Origin: Nitrospirae bacterium YQR-1
GTDB lineage: Bacteria > Nitrospirota > Thermodesulfovibrionia > Thermodesulfovibrionales > Magnetobacteriaceae
NCBI GenBank assembly: GCA_039908095.1
Contig: JAMOBJ010000012.1
Coordinates: 23,847-87,846, forward strand
DNA length: 64,000 bases
Direction of reading: 5' to 3'
Shown: one piece after another, positions 17,335 to 28,214 of the stretch
Layout: every line of letters starts with the position of its first letter
How positions within the stretch are numbered: position 1 is the stretch's first letter
Notes under the pieces: model-generated
Seen by the model: only the letters and a program-made list of their open reading frames with translations
What the model was told of the DNA's origin: nothing
Databases searched by the model: none
Made by a program: the position numbers and the translations under genes

Positions 17335-18393
17335 TTATTGTCTTAACTCAACACGCATCTTAAGCTCGATGATTTTAGTGTCTCTAAGGAGCTTGATGAT
17401 TACAAAATCATCAGGTTTTTTAGTGGAAAGCATTTTCATTATATCTTGCATATAAGCAACCTTAACACCGTTTACCTCAAGTATTACATCACCTCCGAGA
17501 TAAACAGATGTGCCACTTATATTTACCGGTCTGTTACCGCCCCTGATACCTGCCTTATAAGCAGGGCCTCCGATAACAACCTCTGAAACCAAAATACCCC
17601 TGTTTACCGGCAGTCCGACGGCTTTGGAGAGATTTTCCCAAAGTGGCAAACCCACTATCCCCATCCATGGCCTTCTTGTTCTGCCGTACTTTATTAAGTC
17701 CGGGATAAGGCCCTTAGCAGTGTTTATCGGTATGGCAAAACCTATTCCGATATTTCCGCCTGAGGGCGTAAATATAGCCGAGTTTATACCTATCATTTTT
17801 CCCTCGGTATCGAGAAGCGGGCCGCCGGAGTTTCCAGGATTTATAGGCGTATCTGTCTGTATGACGTCCTCTATGACCCGGCCATGTTCTGTAGTGAGCG
17901 GCCTGCCGGTTGCGCTGATTATGCCGGCGGTAAGTGTGGAGTTTAGTCCAAAAGGATTACCTATAGCAAAAACCCGCTGCCCCGGCTGCAAGCCCTCGGA
18001 GTTTCCAAATTCAAGTGCCTTAAAGGTAGTGGGAGTTTCAGTTAGGATTTTTATTATAGCCAGGTCGCTGTCTGCGTCGGCACCGATAAACTTAGCCTTA
18101 AATTTTTTACCGTCATTCATGACAATGGTAATGTCCGAGGTGTCTTCAACAACGTGGTAATTGGTAACAACGTAACCGTCCTGGGATATTATTGAGCCGG
18201 AACCGGAGCCTTTTTGCGGATAAACGGAAAAGAAATCTCTCATTAATGTTGTTGTGGTTATATTTACAACAGAGGGACTGGCATTTTTGAAGACGGAAAT
18301 ATTTATTTCTTCCTCAGGGGTAAGCTTTGCCCCTGTTGCAATACCATGAGTTAAAACAAGTACAAGAAATATAATAAGCCTTTTAATTGTCAT
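17335..18393 (-). CDS. HtrA/DegP-type periplasmic serine protease with one PDZ domain
   Basis: A 352-residue protein with a signal peptide (residues about 1-21). The trypsin-like catalytic triad is visible as H80 (TNYHVV), D110 (DSDLAI) and S189 (GNSGGP). Only one PDZ domain follows (about 255-345), with GYL-type binding features and a DVILEVNGVK motif, as in DegS. It probably degrades or senses misfolded periplasmic proteins. There is no C-terminal membrane segment. It lies between yebC and glmU on the same strand. Confidence 0.92.
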   Translation of the reverse strand: MTIKRLIIFLVLVLTHGIATGAKLTPEEEINISVFKNASPSVVNITTTTLMRDFFSVYPQKGSGSGSIISQDGYVVTNYHVVEDTSDITIVMNDGKKFKAKFIGADADSDLAIIKILTETPTTFKALEFGNSEGLQPGQRVFAIGNPFGLNSTLTAGIISATGRPLTTEHGRVIEDVIQTDTPINPGNSGGPLLDTEGKMIGINSAIFTPSGGNIGIGFAIPINTAKGLIPDLIKYGRTRRPWMGIVGLPLWENLSKAVGLPVNRGILVSEVVIGGPAYKAGIRGGNRPVNISGTSVYLGGDVILEVNGVKVAYMQDIMKMLSTKKPDDFVIIKLLRDTKIIELKMRVELRQ

Positions 18394-18420
18394 GTGCAGG
18401 CTGTAGAGCAGTCATAATTC

Positions 18421-19176
18421 TCAGGAAGCATCAGCAAGAAAGCCCTCCGGCATGTCGAAGTTGGCGTAAATATTCTGAACGTCCTCAAGCTCATCAAGGG
18501 CATCCATAAGCCTTAGCAGTTGCCCTGCTGTAGCGGAATCCACGGAAACATAATTGCCGGGAACCATGGTAATATCTGAAGAGGAGACAACAATACCGGC
18601 GGAGATAACAGCACTTTTCACTGTCTCCACAGAGTCGGGAGCAGTTATTATCTCGTAGCTTTCGTCTTCCGGCTCATTTTTCATGTCCTCAGCCCCGGAC
18701 TCCAGCGCTATTGTCATCAGCTGCTCTTCAGAGGCTGCCTTTTTGTCAACAACTATAGTACCCTTTTTTGAAAACATCCAGGAAACACATCCTGTTTCAC
18801 CGAGATTGCCGCCGCTTTTAGTGAGAAGTCTTCTGATTTCCGCCACAGTCCTGTTTCTGTTGTCAGTCATTGCCTCAATAAGGAGAGCTACTCCCGCAGG
18901 ACCGTATCCCTCATACATTATCTCCTCATACATAGTACCAGGCAGCTCACCTGTACCCTTCTGTACTGCTCTTTTTATATTATCATAGGGCATATTCTCT
19001 TCTTTAGCTTTTTCAATAGCACCGCGAAGGCGGGCATTACCGTCGGGGTCACCACCGCCTATTCTTGCCGCCACAGTTATCTCCTTTACAATTTTGGAAA
19101 AAACCTTTCCTCTTTTAGAATCCGTTGTTGCTTTTTTTCTTTTTATCTGAGCCCATTTAGAATGCCCTGCCATCAT
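18421..19176 (-). CDS. YebC/PmpR-family protein (TACO1-like)
   Basis: A 251-residue cytoplasmic protein. The N-terminus [18 protein letters not shown] is the family signature; the second ATG (19173) is the more usual start than the first (19176). [16 protein letters not shown] and [12 protein letters not shown] are further conserved blocks. Members have been described as transcriptional regulators and as factors aiding translation of proline-rich stretches, so the precise role is not certain. Length matches the family. Confidence 0.95.
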   Translation of the reverse strand: MMAGHSKWAQIKRKKATTDSKRGKVFSKIVKEITVAARIGGGDPDGNARLRGAIEKAKEENMPYDNIKRAVQKGTGELPGTMYEEIMYEGYGPAGVALLIEAMTDNRNRTVAEIRRLLTKSGGNLGETGCVSWMFSKKGTIVVDKKAASEEQLMTIALESGAEDMKNEPEDESYEIITAPDSVETVKSAVISAGIVVSSSDITMVPGNYVSVDSATAGQLLRLMDALDELEDVQNIYANFDMPEGFLADAS

Positions 19177-19608
19177 ACCCCCGGTTATATATATCTATCA
19201 ATATCTATCAAAGCACACCTCACATTATAATATAAGCTGCACTAAAAATTCATTATTTTTTTTCGTTTGGTTAATTAAAATAAAAATATTGGTTTCTGCT
19301 TTGAACTTGGCTACTATTTTAACCAATTGGGCTATCTTTCATGTTTCTATCATAAGTATCTCTGGCAAAAAGTTTTTGTCATCTTCTGACTGCAGCTTGG
19401 TATTAGTATGATAGTAGTTTGCTAAGAGCGATATATCACTCTAAAAAAATATGCTTTTCAGTAGTAGAAATGATATACTGAGGATAGTAAGTAAAACATT
19501 GTTTTTATAACTGTACGGGTGTATTAATAAATTTAAAAAGTATGGGGCGGAAATAGACTAATGTTAGTTACCGTTGTTTAAAATATTAAGAGCAGGGGAG
19601 CTGTTATT
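19177..19608. other. 432-bp intergenic region between divergent yebC and the chemosensory operon
   Basis: AT-rich, with no ORF that looks real. It must hold the promoters for both yebC (minus) and the operon starting at 19609 (plus), but I see no strong hexamer pair. The only recognisable element is the right-end repeat remnant at 19383-19403. Confidence 0.6.
19383..19403 (+). repeat. Repeat element remnant, copy E (right end only)
   Basis: CTTCTGACTGCAGCTTGGTAT matches the right end of copy B at 20 of 21 positions. No left end is found upstream. Confidence 0.55.
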
Positions 19609-20931
19609 TTGGTTAATGATGATAAACAGACTGTTTTAAGTGCCAATCTGAATGTTTTCAGAAGGTATTTTTTGATTATACTTGTTACTGTTGTGATAGT
19701 GACTTTTATTATTACGTACTATCTGGGGCCTACATTTTCCGAATATGCCTGCAAGGCTTTGAGTATAGGCAAAACGGCGTCGGAATCCATCTTTTACACA
19801 GCCTGGTTGTTTCTTATTTTTGTTCTGATTTTTTTTGTAAGTAGTTATACTTTAAAGGCGGCCTCTAAAAGAGTACTGAAGAGGATGGAAAAGGAAACAG
19901 ACAAAATTGACCACTGTTATAAGTTATTGATAGCTAAATTGAGCAGCTATTTTATCTCACAGCGACAATTAACTAGACTTACGAACGCTCAGATGGAAGA
20001 CATCATAAAATCAACGGATTCTGCATCTTTTGAGATAATTGCCCATCTTAAATCTATAGACGAGTCAATATCAGAGATGCTTCAGACCCTTGCAAGGCTA
20101 AAAAGCGAGTCTGAGGAACTATCCGACGCATCCCGCACTACAATAGAGGAAAACGAAAAAACCCTCTCCACCGTACATGATTACATGACACATCGCCTTG
20201 AGGAGGCAGATAAGGACTTTGAGCTGGGCAAAGAGCTTACGGGGAAATCTAACCACATGTCCGGTCTGATAAAGCTCCTTAAAGACATCAGCGACCAGAC
20301 AAACCTTCTTGCATTAAATGCAGCAATAGAGGCGGCACGTGCCGGTGAGATGGGAAGAGGGTTTGCCGTTGTTGCCGATGAGGTAAGAAAACTTTCACAA
20401 AAATCTCATGAATCCACTGCTGAGATAGGAACTGCAATAATGGACGTTGCAAAGATTATTGAGCATAGGTTTCAGGCGGAAATAAATAAACAAGTACATG
20501 AAGCAGAGCACGATCTGTTGGTAAGCTTTGTAAAAAGCCTTGATGCCATAGGGGAGAGTTACAAAAAACTCAGCAACCTTAATGACGATATAATCGGTCA
20601 GGTAGGCGGAGTTAGCAAGGTGGTGGAAATGAAAATCCTGGAGGCATTAAGCAACATCCAGTTTCAGGACATCACCCGCCAGCAGATTGAACAAATGATG
20701 AAAGGAAACGACACTATGGATAATTATATAGGCAAACTGGAGGAAATGTTAAAAACCCCATATGAGCTTTATGATAAGTTTTTTGCCGAATTTAATATTG
20801 ACGATATGGTAAAGGATTATGTGATGAAAAAACAACGTGACATTCATCATGAGGTAATTCACAGTCCAAAAAAGACACATAAAAAGGAAGCTGCCTCTCA
20901 GAGCCATGAAGAGGAGGTAACGTTTTTTTAA
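19609..20931 (+). CDS. Methyl-accepting chemotaxis-like membrane protein
   Basis: A 440-residue protein started by TTG, chosen because AGGGGAG lies 8 bp upstream and no ATG gives the N-terminus. Two transmembrane segments (about 19-39 and 61-81) enclose only a short loop, so there is no large periplasmic sensor. The MCP signalling hairpin tip [19 protein letters not shown] is near residues 227-245, followed by [15 protein letters not shown] distal [12 protein letters not shown] helix is shared with MCP-like proteins of alternative chemosensory systems. First gene of the operon with cheY, a STAS gene, cheA and a second MCP. Confidence 0.85.
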   Translation: MVNDDKQTVLSANLNVFRRYFLIILVTVVIVTFIITYYLGPTFSEYACKALSIGKTASESIFYTAWLFLIFVLIFFVSSYTLKAASKRVLKRMEKETDKIDHCYKLLIAKLSSYFISQRQLTRLTNAQMEDIIKSTDSASFEIIAHLKSIDESISEMLQTLARLKSESEELSDASRTTIEENEKTLSTVHDYMTHRLEEADKDFELGKELTGKSNHMSGLIKLLKDISDQTNLLALNAAIEAARAGEMGRGFAVVADEVRKLSQKSHESTAEIGTAIMDVAKIIEHRFQAEINKQVHEAEHDLLVSFVKSLDAIGESYKKLSNLNDDIIGQVGGVSKVVEMKILEALSNIQFQDITRQQIEQMMKGNDTMDNYIGKLEEMLKTPYELYDKFFAEFNIDDMVKDYVMKKQRDIHHEVIHSPKKTHKKEAASQSHEEEVTFF

Positions 20932-20971
20932 AAAACTATGATGATAATGCTTGATAAATAACGGGGGAGAT

Positions 20972-21337
20972 ATGGGAAAGACAGTTATGCTAATTGATGA
21001 TTCTGCAACCTTACGGGAGATAGTAAGTACCACTTTGAAAAAAGCAGGGTATAACGTAATAGAGGCAAAAGACGGTAAGGACGCACTAAGTAAACTAGCC
21101 GGTAAAATCCATTTAATGATCTGTGATGTCAATATGCCTAACATGGACGGAATCGCCTTTCTTAAAGAAATAAAAAAGAATGCTACTTATAAGTTCACTC
21201 CAATAATAATGTTAACGACTGAGTCTCAAGAAACCAAAAAACAGGAAGGCAAAGAGGCCGGCGCAAAGGCATGGATTGTAAAACCATTTAAGCCTGAAGT
21301 TTTACTTTCCGCCATAGAAAAACTTATATTGCCTTAA
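20972..21337 (+). CDS. CheY-like single-domain response regulator
   Basis: A 121-residue receiver domain. The frame extends to a TTG at 20951, but ATG 20972 is preferred because GGGGGAGA precedes it and the protein then begins with the canonical MGKTVMLIDDSA. Acidic pocket D9-D10 and phosphoacceptor D52 (CDVNMPNMDG) are present, with the conserved Thr in MLTTES and Lys in VKPFKPE. There is no output domain, so it acts by protein contact. The probable kinase is the CheA encoded at 21661. Confidence 0.93.
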   Translation: MGKTVMLIDDSATLREIVSTTLKKAGYNVIEAKDGKDALSKLAGKIHLMICDVNMPNMDGIAFLKEIKKNATYKFTPIIMLTTESQETKKQEGKEAGAKAWIVKPFKPEVLLSAIEKLILP

Positions 21338-21378
21338 AAAAAAGTTTAACATGTGAGGAGCAAGCAGGAGGGTGTATT

Positions 21379-21645
21379 ATGCCTTTATCATTAGAGGGTG
21401 AACTGTCTGTTGGAAGGGCTAACGAACTAAAGGAATTGTTTATAGATTATATAAAAACCACAAAAGAGGCAGAGCTCGATCTTTCCAACATATCAGAAAT
21501 AGACACGGCAGGGTTTCAATTACTGGCCGCACTTAAGAATGAAAGTGACAGGATGGGGAAAAATTTTAGGATTCTCTCTCTCAGCCCCTCAGTAGAGTGT
21601 CTATTTGATTTATATAACGTCAGAGGCTTTTTTACGGAATCCTGA
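21379..21645 (+). CDS. STAS-domain protein (anti-sigma-antagonist-like)
   Basis: An 88-residue single STAS domain. The phosphorylation loop reads IDTAGFQLL, with Thr43 where SpoIIAA-type proteins usually have Ser. GAGG-type RBS (AGGAGGGTG) precedes the ATG. STAS proteins generally bind or are phosphorylated by serine kinases; here no such kinase adjoins, and the position between cheY and cheA points to a role in chemosensory output or scaffolding (inference). Confidence 0.82.
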   Translation: MPLSLEGELSVGRANELKELFIDYIKTTKEAELDLSNISEIDTAGFQLLAALKNESDRMGKNFRILSLSPSVECLFDLYNVRGFFTES

Positions 21646-21660
21646 GAAAAGAATAAACTT

Positions 21661-23820
21661 ATGGGACTGGATGCAGCAAGTAAAGCCTTCTTAGAAGAGG
21701 CAACGGAAATCCTTCAGGTAACGGAAGAGCAGTTACTGTCTTTAGAGGAACTTCCAGGGGATAAAGAGACCATAAACGCCCTTTTCAGAGGTGCTCACAC
21801 GATTAAGGGCGGAGCCGGTATGATTGGTCTGACCGACATAGAGCGTTTTACCCATAAGGTGGAAAGCGTCCTTGAACGGTTAAGAAACGATAAAATAAAA
21901 ACAGACTCCGTACTTATCAATTTACTTCTCAGAAGCCGCGACTATATCAACGAATTATTAAAGAGAACCTTAAAAGACAATAAACCTATGACTGAGGAGT
22001 TGATGAAGACGGAGCAGGAACTCCTTGACAGTCTCTCAGTATATCTTGACGATATAAAAACAGTTATAGCAACCGGGCAGGAGGCCCCGGACACAGCAAC
22101 AGCGCAAACCGAACCGGCTATCTGGCATATATCTCTCAGATTCAATAAAAATCTCCTGCGAGACGCCATGGATCCACTTTCGCTCATCAATTACCTTGGC
22201 AAAATGGGTGAAATCATCAACATGACAACAATAACACAAGGCATCCCCCCTTTAGCGGAAATGGACCCCGAGGAATGTTTTACTGGTTTTGAATTGGATA
22301 TAAAAACGGATAAAAACCAAAATGAAATAGCTGGTGTGTTTGAGTTTTATACAGAAGATAACGATATCAAAATAGTTCCGCCTCACAGCAAAGTAGAAAC
22401 GTATATCAGTCTGATAAATAGTTTACCGGAAGATTCATGGATGCTTGGTGAGGTTCTTATAAAAAGCGGGCTTTTAACAGAGGAGGATTTAAATAAGGCT
22501 CTCAGGATACAAAGCGAGGGCGCCATGAATCCCAATAAGGGAAAGCCTCGTATTGGAGAGGTGTTGGTAGATAGCGGCGCAGTGGAGCAGAAAGTTGTTG
22601 ATGTTGCACTGAATAAACAGCAAAAGGTCAGAGAATCAATTGCCACAACAGGCACTGTATCCACAGCATCTGCAACGATAAGAGTAGATGCCGATAAGCT
22701 CGATTTACTGATAAATCTGGTAGGTGAACTGGTTGTGGCCAATGGCGGAATCAGACAGCGCTCACTTGCAGTGGGTGATGGTCCGCTGATGAAAACCTCC
22801 TCGTTTATGACAAAACTTGTAAATGATATCAGAGACATGTCTATGAAGATGCGCATGATTCCCATAGGAAGCTCATTTAACCGTTTTCACCGCCTTGTAA
22901 GAGATATAAGCAAAGAGCTTGGTAAAGAGATAGAACTTGTAATAACCGGCGGCGATACGGAGCTGGATAAGACCGTAATAGAAAAGATAAGCGATCCTCT
23001 GACTCATATAGTGCGAAACTCAGTTGACCACGGCATAGAAACTATAGAGCAACGTATAAAAAACGGCAAACCCCCCAAAGGCACAATCAAGCTTAACGCC
23101 TGTTACGAGGCCGGTACAATTGTAATTGAAATAACAGATGACGGTAAAGGTCTTAACAAACAACGTATAGTTGAAAAGGCCATAGCTGCCGGCCTGATCG
23201 ACACCAATAGAAATCTGCCCGATAAGGAGATATTCAACCTGATTTTTGAACCTGGTTTTTCCACAGCGGAAAGCGTATCAAAACTATCAGGGCGCGGCGT
23301 TGGCATGGATGTGGTAAAGAGAAACATTGAGGCTTTAAGAGGCTCGGTCTATATAGAGAGCGAGGAAGGTAAAGGAACGGCGATTAGAATAAACCTTCCG
23401 CTTACGCTTTCAATAATTGATGGTTTTATGGTAGGGGTCGGAGGTAAACAGTATGTAATTCCTCTGGATATGGTAGTTAAATGTTATACTGTTGATGGAA
23501 AAAATTACTCAATGCTCAAAAAAAAGGGTTATTTCGATTTTCAGGGCAAAGTGATACCTTTTATTTCAATGTGTGAAATGTTTGGACTCGATGATTCCAA
23601 ATGCAGCTTTATCGTAATCGTAACTCATGGAGGGCTTAAAGCGGCTATAGGTGTAGATGAACTCTTTGGCGATATGCAAGCTGTAATAAAATCCCTGGGT
23701 AAGCTTTATAAAGATGCAAAGGGTTTTTCCGGCGCCACTATTTTGGGGGACGGCTCTGTTGCCCTCATACTGGACATTCAGGGAATATTCAAGCTGCTTG
23801 AGTCCGAAGCACGTGTTTAA
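21661..23820 (+). CDS. cheA: Chemotaxis histidine kinase CheA with inserted MshEN-like module
   Basis: A 719-residue hybrid-order CheA. The N-terminal HPt domain carries phosphohistidine H46 in AHTIKGGAG. Residues about 258-320 have two LGEVLIKSGLLTEEDL / IGEVLVDSGAVEQKVV half-repeats, resembling the MshEN/GspE-N fold, where a P2 domain would often lie. Dimerisation helices start near residue 340 (DKLDLLINLVGELV). The ATPase has the N box HIVRNSVDHGIE (near 447) and G boxes TDDGKGL and GRGVGMDVV. The CheW-like regulatory domain is at the C-terminus. No separate cheW, cheR or cheB is in the window. Confidence 0.93.
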   Translation: MGLDAASKAFLEEATEILQVTEEQLLSLEELPGDKETINALFRGAHTIKGGAGMIGLTDIERFTHKVESVLERLRNDKIKTDSVLINLLLRSRDYINELLKRTLKDNKPMTEELMKTEQELLDSLSVYLDDIKTVIATGQEAPDTATAQTEPAIWHISLRFNKNLLRDAMDPLSLINYLGKMGEIINMTTITQGIPPLAEMDPEECFTGFELDIKTDKNQNEIAGVFEFYTEDNDIKIVPPHSKVETYISLINSLPEDSWMLGEVLIKSGLLTEEDLNKALRIQSEGAMNPNKGKPRIGEVLVDSGAVEQKVVDVALNKQQKVRESIATTGTVSTASATIRVDADKLDLLINLVGELVVANGGIRQRSLAVGDGPLMKTSSFMTKLVNDIRDMSMKMRMIPIGSSFNRFHRLVRDISKELGKEIELVITGGDTELDKTVIEKISDPLTHIVRNSVDHGIETIEQRIKNGKPPKGTIKLNACYEAGTIVIEITDDGKGLNKQRIVEKAIAAGLIDTNRNLPDKEIFNLIFEPGFSTAESVSKLSGRGVGMDVVKRNIEALRGSVYIESEEGKGTAIRINLPLTLSIIDGFMVGVGGKQYVIPLDMVVKCYTVDGKNYSMLKKKGYFDFQGKVIPFISMCEMFGLDDSKCSFIVIVTHGGLKAAIGVDELFGDMQAVIKSLGKLYKDAKGFSGATILGDGSVALILDIQGIFKLLESEARV

Positions 23821-23884
23821 GCATAGCTTGCTTTATGCAAGTTGTTTATAAATTTGACGTTTAAAGAATTTTTGGGAGGGTATT

Positions 23885-25975
23885 ATGAACTTTCTAAAGA
23901 ACCTTAGGGTTAAATCAAAACTGATAAGCGGTTTCTTTATTGTGACATTAATTACAGTTGCTATTTCTGTAATAGCTATAATCAACATGCAAAAAATGGA
24001 AAAGAATGACGTTAGAATGTATGAGAAAATTACGGTTCCATTAGCGCTCGCAGCCGAAATCAACGACAAGTTTGGAAGCGCAAGGACAAATACGATGTCT
24101 TTAGTGTATCACGAAAAACTTGAGGATAAAAAGAAGTATTTAGAAAGAATTAGTGAGAGAAAAAAGGGGCTGGACAATTTACTGCCTGAATTAGAAAAAA
24201 CTCTGGAAGGTGACGGTGATAAGAAATTTTTTAAAGAATATACGGAAGGAATGAATACATTTTTAAAAACCATATTTGATATTGCTGAAATTTCAATGTC
24301 AGGAAAGCATGAAGAAGCTGTTACTAAGTTGCAAAACGAAGGTCAGCAAACAGCGCGTGCTATCCAGGATATTATAAACAAGCAAACCAGTCATAATATA
24401 AAAGAAGCTAAGAATACCGCTGATAATAATAAAAAATTTGCTACTCAAACCACTCAAATGCTTATAATCTTAACGATAATATCGTTTGTTATCTCCATGC
24501 TGTTGGGGATTTTTATTGCAGGCGGCGTAACCAGGCCATTAGGCGGCGAACCTGCCGAGATGTCAGCTATAGCTTTAAAAATTGCATCAGGAGACCTCAG
24601 CATAGATATCGCCACAGGAAGTAACAGGAATAATCTGCTTGGCTCTATGCTTTCAATGCTTGAAATTCTGAAGGGGATATTTGCCGAAATAGATAAACTT
24701 ATAAATTCGGTAAAAAACGGCAATTTGTCAACAAGGGGGGAGTCGGGAAAATATCAGGGTGGATGGCAGCAGTTAATTGATGGATTAAATAGTTTGGTAG
24801 AAGCTTTTGTTAAGCCAATAAATGTAACATCCGGGTATGTGGAAAGAATCAGCATAGGGGACATTCCGCCCAAAATAAGTGACGAATATCGTGGCGATTT
24901 CAATAAAATAAAAAATAATTTGAACGTTTTGATTGACGCAGAAAACGAAATAACCGATATAACCGAGGAGCTATCGGGGGGCAATCTAATGGTGAAGGTA
25001 GCGGAGCGCTCTGAAAAAGACAGGCTGATGCAGTCTCTTTCATCCATGGTAAGCAGATTAACCGAGGTAGTGCAGGAGGTGCAGAGGGCCTCTGAACAGG
25101 TTGCATCAGGCAGCCACGAGTTAAGCGCAACAACGCAGGAGTTATCGCAAGGGGCAACTGAACAGGCAGCCTCTGTGCAGGAGATATCCTCATCCATGGA
25201 ACAGATGGCCGCAAATATCAAGGCCAATGCCGATAATGCACAGCAAACGGAAAAGATGGCTGCTAAGTCCGCAGGTAATGCTAAAGACAGTGGTGATTCA
25301 GTAGCGATGACGGCAAAGGCAATGAAAGAGATAGCAGAAAAGATAACAATAATCGAGGAGATAGCAAGACAGACCAACCTGCTGGCTCTTAATGCGGCCA
25401 TAGAGGCGGCGCGAGCCGGTGAGCACGGCAAAGGGTTTGCTGTTGTTGCCTCAGAGGTAAGAGAGCTTGCCGGCAGAAGTCAGGCGGCAGCCGGTGAAAT
25501 CAATAATCTCGTAAAGTCAAGCGTAGATATTTCGGCAAAAGCCGGTGAGATGTTAAACGCGTTGGTTCCAGACATTCAAAAAACATCCGAGCTGGTTCAT
25601 GAGATAAGTGCCTCTTCAAATGAACAGGCAACCGGGGCCGAACAGGTTAACCTGGCCATCCAGCAATTGGATAAGGTTATTCAACAGAACGCATCGTCAG
25701 CTGAGGAGATGTCCTCAACTGCGGAGCAACTGTCGGCACAGGCCGAGTTGCTTCAAACCTCTGTTGGATTTTTCAAAACTGATGACGTAGAGATTAGACG
25801 CCAAAGGCCGATACCTGCTCAGAGAAAATCCAGACCTCAACAGGGTGCTGCTGCAAAGCCAAAAGCTATAGAGCACGAACCCGGACGAAGGGGTACAATG
25901 TCACATGTTAAACCGTTTATAGACATTGGCTCATATTCAACAGAACAGGATAATAAGGACTTTGAAAAGTATTGA
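23885..25975 (+). CDS. Methyl-accepting chemotaxis protein (4HB-type sensor, HAMP)
   Basis: A 696-residue transmembrane receptor. TM1 is at about 14-35, then a helical periplasmic domain of about 150 residues, then TM2 near 192-214. A HAMP region follows ([12 protein letters not shown]...ASGDLSID), and a second HAMP-like segment precedes the signalling domain. The hairpin tip [19 protein letters not shown] is near residue 500. The C-terminal 50 residues are basic and proline-rich without a CheR-binding pentapeptide that I recognise. It is the last gene of the chemosensory operon, 64 bp after cheA. Confidence 0.93.
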   Translation: MNFLKNLRVKSKLISGFFIVTLITVAISVIAIINMQKMEKNDVRMYEKITVPLALAAEINDKFGSARTNTMSLVYHEKLEDKKKYLERISERKKGLDNLLPELEKTLEGDGDKKFFKEYTEGMNTFLKTIFDIAEISMSGKHEEAVTKLQNEGQQTARAIQDIINKQTSHNIKEAKNTADNNKKFATQTTQMLIILTIISFVISMLLGIFIAGGVTRPLGGEPAEMSAIALKIASGDLSIDIATGSNRNNLLGSMLSMLEILKGIFAEIDKLINSVKNGNLSTRGESGKYQGGWQQLIDGLNSLVEAFVKPINVTSGYVERISIGDIPPKISDEYRGDFNKIKNNLNVLIDAENEITDITEELSGGNLMVKVAERSEKDRLMQSLSSMVSRLTEVVQEVQRASEQVASGSHELSATTQELSQGATEQAASVQEISSSMEQMAANIKANADNAQQTEKMAAKSAGNAKDSGDSVAMTAKAMKEIAEKITIIEEIARQTNLLALNAAIEAARAGEHGKGFAVVASEVRELAGRSQAAAGEINNLVKSSVDISAKAGEMLNALVPDIQKTSELVHEISASSNEQATGAEQVNLAIQQLDKVIQQNASSAEEMSSTAEQLSAQAELLQTSVGFFKTDDVEIRRQRPIPAQRKSRPQQGAAAKPKAIEHEPGRRGTMSHVKPFIDIGSYSTEQDNKDFEKY

Positions 25976-26033
25976 TACTTGAGTAGGAAAAGGTAAAAAT
26001 CATCCTTTTCACGCTCAGACATTTTAACCCATA

Positions 26034-26047
26034 ATACTAAGTTGCAT
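26034..26047 (+). repeat. Possible repeat element remnant (left end)
   Basis: ATACTAAGTTGCATT matches 14 of 15 bases of the left end of the family (ATACCAAGTTGCATT). No other part of the element follows. Confidence 0.35.
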
Positions 26048-26103
26048 TTTGACAACCGCTACCGGTAAAATATGTACAATATTGCAACCAGGGGGCTTTA
26101 TAT

Positions 26104-28176
26104 ATGAAAATACATAGCACAGTGGTGTTTCTTACTTTTCTCATAGCCGTCTCAGCGGTGACTTTAACGGCAGCCTCTGACAGCGACAATACATCAAAAG
26201 GTGTTACCGTCAGACAGAGTGTCCCATTTTCAAAGACAACTCTCAGTGAAATGGAAAAGGACAATAAAAAACTCTCACCAACCGAAACACAACATGAGGT
26301 GATACCCCGCAGAACACTTCCACCTCCGGTTAAAATAGACGACCACAGCACAGAGACGCCTCAGGACGATGAGCTTAAAAACATCTTTCAGGAAAATGGT
26401 TCTTCAATAACTCCGGTTAATAAGCTCCCGACACTTGGCAGCAATTTCACCGCTATGAGCGGCAGTAACTACCATCCTCCCGATACCATGGGAGCTGCCG
26501 GCCCCGGTTATCTGGTTAGTGTCGTAAACGGGGGATTTGCAATTTATACTAAATCCACCGGTGCTTTGTACAAACAAATCACCTTAAGTTCTTTTTGGTC
26601 GTCTCTGGGCTCTGCCGCAACATATACCTTTGACCCTAAAATCTTGTATGACCAGTTTGATAAGAGATTTATCATCACCTCCGCAAGCGGCACCTCATCA
26701 CCAAACTCTTATGTCCTTATCGGGGTGTCGGCAACCAGCGACCCAACCGGCACATGGTATTTGTGGTCAATAGATGTAGATAAGGACAGTGGCTCCACCC
26801 AAACCAACAACTGGGGTGACTATCCACAAGTGGGCATTGATCAAAACTACGTTTACATCACAGTTAACATGTATAATACAACCAATAATTTTCAAAACAT
26901 TAAGGTGCTGGCAATAGCAAAAACACAGCTTTCAGCCTCAAACTCAACTATAACATGGACAGAGCTCGTAAAACCCACAGGAACGTCTTCAGTCACAACA
27001 CCGTGTCACGTCTTTGGCACCTCACAGTCTCATTATTTTCTGGGAGAGGGCTATTATTCCTCAACAAGTACTTATTTTAAGGTCTATAGCCTGAGTATGT
27101 CAGGAAGTACCGGTACGTGGAGCGACAAGGGTTACTTAAAAGTTCAGAACAAATACACTCCGTCATCATCACTGCCCTCCGCCTCCCAGTCCGGATCCTC
27201 GATAGGGCTTGACACCGGCGATACGCGTATTTTGAGTTCCGTATGCCGCAATGGTTACATCTGGGCCTCTCACACGGTAGCAGACTCCACAAATACAAGA
27301 ACCGAGGCGGCATGGTACCAGATAGATCCGTCAAAGGCCGCCGCGTCATCCATCTCAGCCGGCTCCACCGTGTCTGAGGGAAGGGTTAAGGACTCATCGC
27401 TTTCATACTTCTACCCCTCCATAGCGGTTAACACCAACAATGATGTTGCTCTTGGCTTTAGCGGCTCATCAAGCTCCATCTACGGCAGCGCCTACTACAC
27501 AGCTCGCAGTTCCACCGACACGGCAGGCACCATGCAAACTGTATCACTGCTTAAAGCAGGGCTTGCCGCCTATAGTTATACCACATCTACAAGCCGGTGG
27601 GGAGACTACAGTGCCACATTTCTTGACCCAACCGATGAGTCCTTCTGGACTATTCAGGAGTACGCCGTAGGCGGTAAAACATGGGGAACATGGTGGGGAA
27701 ATTTTACACTCTTATCATCCACCACTACAGCACTATCCACAGTTAAGTACTATATTCCTTATTTACACACTAATACCAATAACGTAGTGTACTGCATAGC
27801 CTCAAACAGCTCCTCCGATAACTCAACCGGCTACTTTAAAGTGACATCTAATGATAATGGTACCCTGACAGGAAAGTTTAACTCTTTTTCCACTGTATTT
27901 ACTGCCGGTACTACAAACATGCTGACATTTTCAGGGCAGACAGTCTATACAGGTTCAGGCTCTGATAAAATTGACTTATCTTCAGATACAGGCACATCGG
28001 CAGCATATGGCGGCACGCTCAAGTTTGACTCAACCGGCACTTCCCTCAATTGCAAAAATCTCACAATGGGATGTTTTCAGGGTACCACTACTCCAAAGAG
28101 AAACCTTGCCGGTTTTATATGTGAGGACAACAGCACGGTAGGAGCAGGAGGGCTAAACATTGTTACCGGTTTTTAA
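26104..28176 (+). CDS. Large secreted Ser/Thr-rich protein, function unknown
   Basis: A 690-residue protein with an N-terminal signal peptide (cleavage around residue 25, after LTAA). Residues about 25-110 are polar and probably disordered. From about 120 the sequence has Gly/Asp/Trp-rich repeats suggestive of beta-propeller blades (DTMGAAGPGYLVSVVNGG, FDPKILYDQFDKRF, WGDYPQVGID, WGDYSATFLDP). The last 140 residues form a separate beta-rich region with four cysteines. No catalytic motif, sorting signal or lipobox is recognised. Probably exported to the periplasm, surface or medium. Confidence 0.75.
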   Translation: MKIHSTVVFLTFLIAVSAVTLTAASDSDNTSKGVTVRQSVPFSKTTLSEMEKDNKKLSPTETQHEVIPRRTLPPPVKIDDHSTETPQDDELKNIFQENGSSITPVNKLPTLGSNFTAMSGSNYHPPDTMGAAGPGYLVSVVNGGFAIYTKSTGALYKQITLSSFWSSLGSAATYTFDPKILYDQFDKRFIITSASGTSSPNSYVLIGVSATSDPTGTWYLWSIDVDKDSGSTQTNNWGDYPQVGIDQNYVYITVNMYNTTNNFQNIKVLAIAKTQLSASNSTITWTELVKPTGTSSVTTPCHVFGTSQSHYFLGEGYYSSTSTYFKVYSLSMSGSTGTWSDKGYLKVQNKYTPSSSLPSASQSGSSIGLDTGDTRILSSVCRNGYIWASHTVADSTNTRTEAAWYQIDPSKAAASSISAGSTVSEGRVKDSSLSYFYPSIAVNTNNDVALGFSGSSSSIYGSAYYTARSSTDTAGTMQTVSLLKAGLAAYSYTTSTSRWGDYSATFLDPTDESFWTIQEYAVGGKTWGTWWGNFTLLSSTTTALSTVKYYIPYLHTNTNNVVYCIASNSSSDNSTGYFKVTSNDNGTLTGKFNSFSTVFTAGTTNMLTFSGQTVYTGSGSDKIDLSSDTGTSAAYGGTLKFDSTGTSLNCKNLTMGCFQGTTTPKRNLAGFICEDNSTVGAGGLNIVTGF

Positions 28177-28214
28177 TTAATCCGCTCCAGTTGTATAAGA
28201 GGTGGCACCGGTAA
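28163..28214. terminator. Possible bidirectional terminator between convergent genes
   Basis: TTACCGGT at 28163-28170 and ACCGGTAA at 28207-28214 are an 8-bp inverted repeat with a long loop, lying between the ends of the secreted-protein gene (+) and the FHA gene (-). The left arm is followed by TTTTTAATTAA. The 36-base loop makes it a weak candidate. Confidence 0.3.

Noticed and set aside
24754..25431. Minus-strand open frame of 225 codons.
   Set aside because: Opposite the MCP signalling domain, whose motifs are clear on the plus strand. The long antisense frame results from biased codon use in Ala/Glu-rich coiled coil.
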